Shown: piece after piece, positions 1 to 6,194 of the stretch | Layout of the letters: the number at the start of each line of letters is the position of its first letter | How positions within the stretch are numbered: position 1 is the stretch's first letter | Origin: Desulfonatronospira sp. | GTDB lineage: Bacteria > Desulfobacterota > Desulfovibrionia > Desulfovibrionales > Desulfonatronovibrionaceae | Direction of reading: 5' to 3' | Assembly: GCA_007127015.1 (NCBI GenBank) | Contig: SLAE01000200.1 | Location: forward strand, 1 to 7,594 | DNA length: 7,594 nt | Position numbers and translations under genes: made by a program | Notes under the pieces: generated by a model | What the model was told of the DNA's origin: nothing | The model's input: only the letters and a program-made list of their open reading frames with translations | Database searches by the model: none

Positions 1-2357
1 GCGATGTCCTCAGGGGCAAGAACAAACTGATCATAAGCTCCAGCGTCTTTCTGCCAATGGGCCGTTCCTCCCAGAAGAGCTTTGATCTTCTGACCCACCC
101 AATGCGCTTCCTGAACTGAATTTGCCGCATTGAACAGACTTATGCCTGAAGACGGTTTTTTATGTCCTCTCAGACTGGATGCAGCGGGAAAGAGTCCTTG
201 AGAAAGGTCAAGAATGTCTTGGTCGGAACGATAATTATCAGCAAAGACAATCATATTAAGTTCAGGCCAGAATAAGTCAAGTGTTGATGAAACATCCCGG
301 CAGGCCCCTCTGAACCCGTATATGGACTGTCTGGGATCTCCAATGCCGAAAAACCCCTCTCCTCCCCGGGGAAGCAGTTCTTTGACCAGCAACAGCTGCA
401 GCATTGACAGATCCTGAATCTCATCGACCAGCACGTGAGTAAATGGTTTTAAATATTTGCCGCTGCGCACCTCCTCCAGCCAGAACTCCAACAGGTCTGT
501 AAAATCTACCAGATTCCAGTGCTGTTTTTGTTGCGCATAATTTTGTCCATAACCGGAGAGTTCCTTTAGTTCTTCTCTGGCTTTCATAAGTTCCTGCCAG
601 GCCTTTTTCAGAGCCTGTGCGCTCAGATCCGGATTGGCTTCGCTGAAGACTTTAAAAGCCTCCTCTTCGCCCAGAATCAGGGGGTTTTCTCCGTAAACCC
701 TTTGCCAGTATTCATAAGCCATGCCGTGCAGGGTCTCTGTTTTCGGCAAAGCCTTATCGTGGCCATGCAGTTGAGCAAGCCTGTCTTTTAATTCCTGAGC
801 CGCCTTACGGGTATAAGTCAGCACAAGGATATGTCTTGGATTTACTCCATCGGTCAGCAATCGGCTGACCCTGCCCACCAGGGCCCTGGTTTTTCCGGTT
901 CCAGGACCGGCCAGGACCAGGACCGGACCAGGACCGTAATCTATGGCCTCCCGCTGTCGATCATTAAAGCTTTGTTCCTGGGTATCCGGGCCGGCATCTT
1001 CAGATGGTGCAGGCAGTTTCGGGCAATTGCGCAGGCAGGCCCGCGGCTTATCCTTTCCGGACAGCGGCATGAGGTGCTTGCCCTGCTTCAACTCCTGCCT
1101 TTCATTTTTGGTGAACACCCGGATCTCCCCGTACTGGCCGTCAAAACCCGGGCTGCGTATGACCTCGCCTGAACGCATGCGCTCAACACCCATGGCGAGA
1201 GGCGGGTAAAGTCTGTCCAGCTCACTGACCGGTACATTTTGGAGTATGTGCAATTCTGTACCGAATTTGCGAATCAGCTTATTGTAAAAAACATGGACCT
1301 TTTTGGCTTTTGGGCCAACTCCCAGAAATTCGGACAAAATTTCTTTCAAAGGTATGACTGAAGAAAAACCAGGCTGACCATCAGGTCTTTGTGGAGCTTC
1401 CCGGTCAGCCATGTCCATGATGCGATTGAGTACGCCCACTGTGATATCTTTGCCGCAGACCGGACATTTTCCCCTGTGGGCCATGGTCTGCTTCGGATCC
1501 ATGACCACGCCGCATTTTCTATGTCCGTCAAGATGATACTTGCCTTCCTCAGGGTAGAATTCCAGCGTGCCTAGAAATTTCTGTCCAAGACCTTCGCGCC
1601 GCAGGGCCTGGTAAATACCGAAATAACTCGCCTCACCCTGAAAGATGTTGGCCTCCCGGCCGAGTTTGTCCGCGCTGTGCGCGTCTGAATTGGACACCAG
1701 AGAAAAGCGGTCAAGCCTGCTCCAGAGCCAGTTCATCTCCGGATCTGAAGACAGACCGGTTTCAAGGGCGAATATGTGACCGGAAAGATCACCGAAACAT
1801 TCCTCGAGACTGTCAAAGCCTGATTTGGAACCAAAGAGAGAGAACCATGGAGTCCAGATATGGGCAGGGATGATGAATCCGCTGGAATCAGTGTCCAGGA
1901 CCATTTCCAGCAGACTTCGCGAGTCCAGACCGATAATGGGTCTGCCGTCCGACTTAATGTTGCCTATGCGCTCAAGTTTCCGGTTGAATTTTTTAACCGG
2001 TTCAAAACCGGGAAAAAATACCAGATTGTGAATTTTACGCACCACACCGCTTTGTTTATATATTGAGCTTATCTCCGCTGAAAGCATGAATCTGGTTTTG
2101 GAAATAAGCTTGTGCTCATATCCGGGAATCAGAGGCGCCAGATCTTTATTTTCCCGCAGCCGCAGCAATCCGTCCTCGTCTTGCAGCAGATCTTTCTCCA
2201 GCATTTCCAGCCATCCGGGATGGGTGAAATCACCAGTTCCCAGCACCTGGATGCCTTTGACAGCAGCCCATGCAGCCAGTGTTTCAGGATCAAGGCTTTT
2301 GCTGGTCGCTCGTGAATACCGGGAATGAATATGCAGATCAGCCGGATAAGTTTCCAT
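1..2357 (-). CDS. EndoQ-like PHP nuclease fused to UvrD/PcrA-type helicase (3' end outside window)
   Basis: The frame stays open for 785 codons from ATG 2357 and leaves the window at base 1, so the C-terminus is missing. Residues 1-415 match the TIGR00375/endonuclease Q family throughout: PHP metal ligands DLHIHS (7-12), GDFTHPGW (42-49), AEIS (94-97), PAHIW (164-168), SNSDAH (222-227), then a zinc site HRKC (279-282) with CPVC (298-301), and GFDGQYGEIRVF near 404-415. EndoQ cuts DNA 5' of deaminated bases and abasic sites. A linker (416-462) leads to a superfamily 1 helicase: FNDRQREAID (464-473), Walker A GPGTGKT (484-490), LVLTYTRKAAQEL (511-523), Walker B DEIQD (645-649), GDPRQSIYGFRGA (673-685) and NYRS (708-711); the later motifs lie off the edge. 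AAAGGG at 2365-2370 sits 7 nt before the ATG; an in-frame TTG at 2363 is less likely. A cytoplasmic repair role, coupling incision to unwinding, is inferred. It follows mogA in the same direction. Confidence 0.95.
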   Translation of the reverse strand, partial: METYPADLHIHSRYSRATSKSLDPETLAAWAAVKGIQVLGTGDFTHPGWLEMLEKDLLQDEDGLLRLRENKDLAPLIPGYEHKLISKTRFMLSAEISSIYKQSGVVRKIHNLVFFPGFEPVKKFNRKLERIGNIKSDGRPIIGLDSRSLLEMVLDTDSSGFIIPAHIWTPWFSLFGSKSGFDSLEECFGDLSGHIFALETGLSSDPEMNWLWSRLDRFSLVSNSDAHSADKLGREANIFQGEASYFGIYQALRREGLGQKFLGTLEFYPEEGKYHLDGHRKCGVVMDPKQTMAHRGKCPVCGKDITVGVLNRIMDMADREAPQRPDGQPGFSSVIPLKEILSEFLGVGPKAKKVHVFYNKLIRKFGTELHILQNVPVSELDRLYPPLAMGVERMRSGEVIRSPGFDGQYGEIRVFTKNERQELKQGKHLMPLSGKDKPRACLRNCPKLPAPSEDAGPDTQEQSFNDRQREAIDYGPGPVLVLAGPGTGKTRALVGRVSRLLTDGVNPRHILVLTYTRKAAQELKDRLAQLHGHDKALPKTETLHGMAYEYWQRVYGENPLILGEEEAFKVFSEANPDLSAQALKKAWQELMKAREELKELSGYGQNYAQQKQHWNLVDFTDLLEFWLEEVRSGKYLKPFTHVLVDEIQDLSMLQLLLVKELLPRGGEGFFGIGDPRQSIYGFRGACRDVSSTLDLFWPELNMIVFADNYRSDQDILDLSQGLFPAASSLRGHKKPSSGISLFNAANSVQEAHWVGQKIKALLGGTAHWQKDAGAYDQFVLAPEDI

Positions 2358-2364
2358 GGACAAA

Positions 2365-2370
2365 CCCTTT
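2365..2370 (-). promoter_or_regulatory. ribosome binding site of the EndoQ-UvrD gene
   Basis: The minus strand reads AAAGGG seven bases before ATG 2357, which supports that start. A better purine run, AAGGAAGG, lies about 27 bases upstream of the ATG and is too far away to serve it. The stretch AAACC-ATAAAG-GGTTT could form a five-pair hairpin over this site, but it is small and may mean nothing. Confidence 0.5.
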
Positions 2371-2432
2371 ATGGTTTAAAGAACCTTCCTTGCAGTTGAA
2401 ATTTGGATTGGGATCTCCTGGCCTGTGTTACT

Positions 2433-3203
2433 TCACTGAACCGCGCAATCAGCTGGGTCCCCCTTCAGCTTGGCCAGGGTATGCTCAAGTGCCGGCAGGA
2501 CCGCTTCCAGATTTTCCCTGACTCCTTTCGGGCTGCCGGGGAGATTTATAATCAGGCTCTGATTCAAAATGCCGGCAACAGCTCTGGAGATGGCTGCATG
2601 AGCAGTTTTTTTGAGCGAAGCGGACATCATTGCCTGTTCAAATCCGGGCAGTCTTTTGTCCAGGACGCCGGCGGTCACTTCCGGGGTTATATCCCGGGGG
2701 GCCACGCCTGTCCCTCCGGTGGTCAAAATGAGATCAACTCCTGCAGTCAAGGCCAGATGACTCAGTAGAGATTTTAAAAAAACCTGATTATCAGGTATGA
2801 CATACCCTCTGGCCAGGCTGAGGTTCAACCGGCTTTTCACAATATCCTGAATAAGAGGGCCGCTGGTATCTGTTCTTTCACCTCTTGCACCTTTATCGCT
2901 TAAAGTAATCCAGGCCAGAGAAACACCCCTGAACTTTGGCTGCAATTTAAATTCCTGATCTTTATGCACATTTTTAAGGGCTTTTAAGGTCAGGCTCAAG
3001 AAACCCGATCCGTGCTCTTCAGACCAGGATCTGTTCAGCACCTGAAAAACAAGATCTTGATCCTCGAGAAAGCAGCCTGCGCGCGCAATTTTCAAGTCTG
3101 CTTCCGAAGCTTTGTACACGCCATGAGCTCCTTTGCTCTCAGCAGGACTTATGACGCACGACTGATGCGCATCCAGTGAACTCTTAAACCTGAAATAAAG
3201 CAT
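2433..3203 (-). CDS. mogA: MogA/MoaB-family molybdopterin adenylyltransferase with N-terminal extension
   Basis: This 256-residue protein carries a complete MogA/MoaB domain from about residue 92 to the end. Visible motifs are ITLSDKGARGERTDTSGPLI (99-118), TTGGTG (161-166), the acidic loop APRDITPEV (168-176) and LPGSPKGVREN (221-231). In this family the domain binds molybdopterin and adenylates it with ATP before molybdate insertion, in the cytoplasm. The long SDKGARGER loop is closer to Mog than to E. coli MoaB. The usual family length is about 165-200 residues; the first 90 residues here are extra and I do not recognise them. ATG 3203 has GGGAG at 3209-3213 with a 5-base gap. The EndoQ-UvrD gene follows in the same direction after 75 bp with no terminator between, so the two may be co-transcribed. 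Family call is firm; exact subtype less so. Confidence 0.9.
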   Translation of the reverse strand: MLYFRFKSSLDAHQSCVISPAESKGAHGVYKASEADLKIARAGCFLEDQDLVFQVLNRSWSEEHGSGFLSLTLKALKNVHKDQEFKLQPKFRGVSLAWITLSDKGARGERTDTSGPLIQDIVKSRLNLSLARGYVIPDNQVFLKSLLSHLALTAGVDLILTTGGTGVAPRDITPEVTAGVLDKRLPGFEQAMMSASLKKTAHAAISRAVAGILNQSLIINLPGSPKGVRENLEAVLPALEHTLAKLKGDPADCAVQ

Positions 3204-3290
3204 TTATGCTCCCAGCCCTTTTACAGGGCAGTCGAGTTTTATTGACGATACTGATCATTCACCTGCATTCAGCTTATATCCTGGGACTGA

Positions 3291-3319
3291 AAATTAGTGC
3301 AAACCTGTATATGGATCAA
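3291..3319 (-). promoter_or_regulatory. possible sigma-70 promoter for mogA
   Basis: On the minus strand TTGATC (3319-3314) and TAATTT (3296-3291) are spaced by 17 bases. The predicted start of transcription, near 3284, would leave a leader of about 80 bases before ATG 3203. The match is partial and the region is AT-rich, so chance matches are likely. Confidence 0.3.
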
Positions 3320-3419
3320 GGCAATAATTGAACCTGATGCAAAAACATATATCATCTTATAAATGCGCTTAATCAGAAATATGAAAATATTCAAGCAGCT
3401 TTCATAAACAGTTGTATCC

Positions 3420-3447
3420 TTGCAAATGAGCCGTGGTTCATTATATT
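3420..3447 (+). promoter_or_regulatory. possible sigma-70 promoter for ftsH
   Basis: TTGCAA (3420-3425) and TATATT (3442-3447) are spaced by 16 bases, giving a predicted transcript start near 3454 and a leader of about 85 bases to ATG 3540. I found no sigma-32-like element here, although ftsH is a heat-shock gene in E. coli. The match is modest. Confidence 0.3.
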
Positions 3448-3539
3448 TTTCTGATATGGCTAAATTTGTAAATCAGAATCCTTGCCGCCCAAAAACCTGA
3501 AACTTTTTTTTCACAGTTAAATTACATTCTGGAGATACC

Positions 3540-5396
3540 ATGCCAAAACCGCAGAAACCGCAACCTCAGAAATTCGGTTTTAGAAGCGAAACTTTCTTTT
3601 ATATCCTCATACTTCTTTTTGTGACAGTGATCATCTGGAGCTTTATCGCGCCCAGACTGCAAATCGTCCAGATCAGCTACACTTCCTTCATGAATCATGT
3701 CCGCGAAGACAACGTCGAGGAGGTAACCATCCGCGGAGACCGCATCAGAGGGACACTCAAGGAGGAGGCCGAGGTCAATGATTTCACCTTCACCGACTTT
3801 GAGACCTATGTTCCTGCCTTCGGTGATGACGAACTTCTGCCCTTGCTTCGCGAACAGGGGATTGAAGTTAACACTCAGCCGGAGCGAAGTCCCTTTTTCT
3901 GGTATCTTATGCTGTCCACTGTGCCCTTGCTGCTCATAGTCCTGCTTCTTTACTCCCAGTACAGGCGCATTCAGGGAGGCGGGGGAGGCGGAGGCCTCTT
4001 CGGCATGGGCGGCAGCCAGGCCAAAAAATACGACCGGGGGATGCAGAAGACCACCTTCCAGGATGTGGCCGGAGCTTATGAGGCCAAGGTCGAGCTCATG
4101 GAGGTGGTTGATTATCTTAATGAGCCCTTGAGGGTACAGGAAATCGGGGGCAAGGTACCCCGGGGTGTAATCCTGGTCGGTCCCCCGGGCACAGGCAAAA
4201 CCCTTCTGGCCCGGGCCGTAGCCGGGGAGGCTGGAGTGCCCTTTTTCAGCATCAGCGGCTCTGACTTCATGGAGATGTTTGTTGGAGTGGGAGCCAAAAG
4301 GGTGCGCACCCTCTTTCAGGATGCCAAACAAAGCGCGCCGAGTATCATCTTTATCGATGAGATCGACGCCATCGGACGCAGAAGAGGATCCGGTCTGGGC
4401 GGAGGCCATGACGAACGCGAACAGACCCTGAACCAGCTGCTTGCGGAACTCGACGGATTCGAGCCCCATGAAAACGTCATCGTCATGACCGCGACCAACC
4501 GCCCGGACATCCTGGATCCGGCCCTGACCCGGCCCGGCAGATTTGACCGGCGCATCATCGTGGACCTGCCCACTGTCCAGGAGCGGGTGGAGCTTTTAAA
4601 AATCCATTCCCGGAACAAAAAACTGGACCAGGACGCGGACCTGGAAAGACTGGCCCGTGAAACTCCGGGTTTCTCCGGAGCGGACCTGGAAAACCTGATG
4701 AACGAGGCCGCCCTGCTGGCCGCAAGGGACAAACGCAGACAGGTCAACAGACAAGACATCGAAACGGCCAGGGACAAGATCCTTATGGGCCTGAAGAGAC
4801 ACGGTCTGGTCATGACCCCGGAGGAAAAGCGCATGGTCGCCTACCACGAAGCAGGGCATGCGGTCGTCGGAGCCGTCCTGCCCCATGCCGATCCGGTATA
4901 CAAGGTATCCATCATCCCCAGAAGCCAGTCCATGGGCGCCACTCAGCAATTTCCGGACAGGGAGCAGTACATCTACAATCAGGAATACCTCCTGGACAGA
5001 CTGGCGGTGATGATGGGCGGACGCTGCGCAGAAACGCTGGTCTTCTCCACCGCCACCAGCGGAGCAGCCAACGACCTGCAGCAGGCCACCAGAATGGCCC
5101 GGAAAATGGTCTTGGACTGGGGCATGAGCGAGGAATTCGAACACATGGCTCCAGGGGGGCCGGGAAGAGAGATATACCTTGGCGAAGACCTGGGTAAAGC
5201 CAGAGAATTCAGCGAACTGACCGCCCAGAAAATCGACCTGGCAGTGGAGTCAATCCTCAAAAAAGCCTATGAACGGGCCAAAGAAACTCTGACCAGCAAC
5301 AGAAAAGCCATGGACGAACTGGCAGAGACACTTCTTGAACATGACGAAGTGCAGGGAGAAACCGTCTATAACCTGATAAAGAAATACAAGGAATGA
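3540..5396 (+). CDS. ftsH: ATP-dependent zinc metalloprotease FtsH
   Basis: FtsH is a hexameric inner-membrane AAA+ protease that extracts and degrades misfolded membrane proteins and short-lived regulators. The 618 residues show every hallmark. A first membrane segment (about 19-37) and a second (about 118-138) flank a periplasmic domain of some 80 residues. A glycine-rich linker (146-158) follows, then Walker A GPPGTGKT (214-221), pore loop MFVGVGA (246-252), Walker B FIDEID (271-276), the second region of homology with TRPGRFDRR (330-338; arginine fingers near R331 and R334), and the zinc site HEAGH (436-440) with third ligand D512 in GAANDL. It is slightly shorter than the E. coli protein (about 645), mainly at the C-terminal tail. 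GGAG lies 5 bases before ATG 3540. It stands alone in its direction and is convergent with the Host_attach gene. Genomes of this group can carry more than one FtsH; this could be a second copy. Confidence 0.99.
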   Translation: MPKPQKPQPQKFGFRSETFFYILILLFVTVIIWSFIAPRLQIVQISYTSFMNHVREDNVEEVTIRGDRIRGTLKEEAEVNDFTFTDFETYVPAFGDDELLPLLREQGIEVNTQPERSPFFWYLMLSTVPLLLIVLLLYSQYRRIQGGGGGGGLFGMGGSQAKKYDRGMQKTTFQDVAGAYEAKVELMEVVDYLNEPLRVQEIGGKVPRGVILVGPPGTGKTLLARAVAGEAGVPFFSISGSDFMEMFVGVGAKRVRTLFQDAKQSAPSIIFIDEIDAIGRRRGSGLGGGHDEREQTLNQLLAELDGFEPHENVIVMTATNRPDILDPALTRPGRFDRRIIVDLPTVQERVELLKIHSRNKKLDQDADLERLARETPGFSGADLENLMNEAALLAARDKRRQVNRQDIETARDKILMGLKRHGLVMTPEEKRMVAYHEAGHAVVGAVLPHADPVYKVSIIPRSQSMGATQQFPDREQYIYNQEYLLDRLAVMMGGRCAETLVFSTATSGAANDLQQATRMARKMVLDWGMSEEFEHMAPGGPGREIYLGEDLGKAREFSELTAQKIDLAVESILKKAYERAKETLTSNRKAMDELAETLLEHDEVQGETVYNLIKKYKE

Positions 5397-5413
5397 AGTT
5401 ACTTGCGACTGTG

Positions 5414-5857
5414 TCACCAAAGATATTCAGGAAGTCGCTTACGTATATCCTCCGGTTTTTCCAGATTGCTCAGATCCTTATCCACTTCACTGCCAAGAGC
5501 CTTGCGCAGCTTGTCGCTAAGCTGGCTGCGCAAGGCACCCAGGAATCCCGGTGCCGCGACAAGGACCAGGCGCTCAAATTTCCGGTTCTGAAAATTTTTA
5601 TCCAGATGCTCAACCAGCTGCTGCGCAAAGCGCGCGGCTTCAACCTTGCGCACAGGTGTGTGCTCGGCGGCAGTACGAAATTCACCCTGCATGGAATACA
5701 AACGGCCGGGCCTGTCCGCAAAAATTTCCTTTTCCTGCATGCGCGACTCTGGATGATAATATGATTCCAGTTCAGTCAGATTGCCTCCGCGGGCGTTGGC
5801 CCCGAAAATCTTTGCTCTGGAGCTGTCTGCCACCACTACCCATGCCTTGTATTCCAT
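5414..5857 (-). CDS. Host_attach (PF10116) family protein
   Basis: This 147-residue soluble protein matches the family named 'protein required for attachment to host cells'. Visible signatures are VVVADSSRAKIF (7-18), YHPESR (34-39), DRPGR (48-52), an FA motif in the central helix (77-78), the core strand and loop ERLVLVAAPGFLGALR (95-110), and EVDKDLS (124-130). The length is usual for the family. There is no signal peptide or membrane segment, so it is probably cytoplasmic. The family name comes from a plant-associated bacterium and is unlikely to describe the role here. As I recall, related proteins have been grouped with bacterial/archaeal eRF1-like domains, which would suggest a ribosome-linked role, but nothing in the sequence proves that. 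ATG 5857 has a near-perfect AAGGAGG ribosome site. The stop codons of this gene and ftsH are 17 bp apart, tail to tail. Biochemical function unknown. Confidence 0.9.
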   Translation of the reverse strand: MEYKAWVVVADSSRAKIFGANARGGNLTELESYYHPESRMQEKEIFADRPGRLYSMQGEFRTAAEHTPVRKVEAARFAQQLVEHLDKNFQNRKFERLVLVAAPGFLGALRSQLSDKLRKALGSEVDKDLSNLEKPEDIRKRLPEYLW

Positions 5858-5863
5858 ACATAA

Positions 5864-5870
5864 CCTCCTT
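5864..5870 (-). promoter_or_regulatory. strong ribosome binding site deciding the Host_attach start
   Basis: The minus strand reads AAGGAGG, then TTATGT, then ATG at 5857. A second ATG overlaps upstream at 5861 but is out of frame and too close to the site, so 5857 is the start. The site is the strongest in the window and suggests efficient translation. Confidence 0.8.
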
Positions 5871-5881
5871 AAATTTTTTCA

Positions 5882-5950
5882 CGGTTTTCGCCCGCAAGAG
5901 CTGTTGAGCAGAATGCGTAGACAGCGGGCTGGCCAGCCGAAACCGCTCTT
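5882..5950 (-). promoter_or_regulatory. candidate structured 5' leader of the Host_attach gene
   Basis: Read on the minus strand, CGGTTTCG (5945-5938) can pair with CGAAAACCG (5890-5882) with one bulged A, closing a domain. Inside it GCCCGC (5929-5924) pairs with GCGGGC (5895-5890), and GCTGT (5925-5921) with ACAGC (5904-5900). A perfect 12-bp palindrome GGCTGGCCAGCC lies at 5927-5938. AAGAGC (5950-5945) is complementary to GCTCTT (5901-5896), which would cross the outer helix and so offers an alternative fold or pseudoknot. The structure ends about 11 bases before the AAGGAGG site and is followed by A-rich sequence rather than a T-run, so it is not an intrinsic terminator. Some helices share bases and cannot all form together. 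I do not recognise it as a known riboswitch. Confidence 0.4.
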
Positions 5951-5958
5951 ATATTAAT

Positions 5959-5987
5959 TCATGAGGATGGTTGGATGAAAAGTCAAG
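5959..5987 (-). promoter_or_regulatory. possible heat-shock (sigma-32-type) promoter for the Host_attach gene
   Basis: On the minus strand CTTGACT (5987-5981) and CCTCATGA (5966-5959) are spaced by 14 bases. This is close to the sigma-32 consensus CTTGAAA with CCCCATNT at 13-17 bases. A transcript would start near 5952, right at the beginning of the structured leader. The match is partial and the -35 half also resembles TTGACT of sigma-70 promoters. Confidence 0.35.
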
Positions 5988-6138
5988 AACCTGAAATACC
6001 TGACATAACCATGTGTTCAGCGTACAAGCGGAGATTGCGGACTCAACATTCTTTAAAAATGCGTTCTAGTCCACAGGCTGCAAACTTCTGCTGCCTTGAT
6101 TTTATGGAAGAAAAGAATTAGCTGGAACCATTCCGATC

Positions 6139-6167
6139 TTGCTGAAGATAAAGCGATCACGGATAAT
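6139..6167 (+). promoter_or_regulatory. probable sigma-70 promoter for the maf-pgpA operon
   Basis: TTGCTG (6139-6144) and GATAAT (6162-6167) are separated by exactly 17 bases. The -10 box matches five of six consensus bases; the -35 box is weaker. Transcription would start near 6174, giving a leader of about 20 bases before the TTG start of maf, so the position fits well. Confidence 0.5.
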
Positions 6168-6194
6168 TACAGCTGATTCATCGGGACTGCAAAA

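Larger units (their letters stand above)
3204..3539. other. divergent intergenic region between mogA and ftsH
   Basis: This 336-bp AT-rich stretch lies between two divergent starts and should hold promoters for both directions. I see no convincing coding frame. It contains weak promoter-like elements for each side, three copies of ATCAGAA/TTCTGAT, a small hairpin-capable GCCCT...AGGGC pair just upstream of the mogA ribosome site (about 3215-3229), and an eight-T run at 3504-3511 without a hairpin in front of it. Confidence 0.7.
5871..6194. other. divergent intergenic region between the Host_attach gene and maf
   Basis: Together with the ribosome site this region separates divergent starts. 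The left part (5882-5950) has strong inverted-repeat content, described as a leader structure. A heat-shock-type promoter candidate (5959-5987, minus) and a sigma-70 promoter candidate (6139-6167, plus) face outward. A 48-codon plus-strand frame (5975-6121) with a weak GAGG site lies between them; it has no recognisable product. Confidence 0.6.

Noticed and set aside
901..936. Repetitive CCAGGACC/GGACCAGG run
   Set aside because: It encodes the glycine/proline/leucine/valine segment leading into the Walker A motif (GPGPVLVLAGPG); codon-level coincidence in a constrained region explains it.
831..2768. Plus-strand frames opposite the EndoQ-UvrD and mogA genes
   Set aside because: All overlap strongly supported minus-strand genes and have no recognisable domains.
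3504..3511. Eight-T run before ftsH as a terminator
   Set aside because: No hairpin precedes it, and it lies in the ftsH leader.
3522..4469. Long minus-strand open frame opposite ftsH (315 codons)
   Set aside because: It lies almost entirely antisense to the clearly conserved FtsH; its translation is low in family resemblance and arises from the codon use of ftsH.
4316..5260. Further minus-strand frames opposite ftsH
   Set aside because: Shadows of ftsH with serine- and arginine-rich composition typical of antisense translation.
5405..5438. Inverted repeat GCGACT/AGTCGC as shared terminator of ftsH and the Host_attach gene
   Set aside because: Only six pairs with a 22-base loop and no adjacent T-run on either strand; not enough for an intrinsic terminator.
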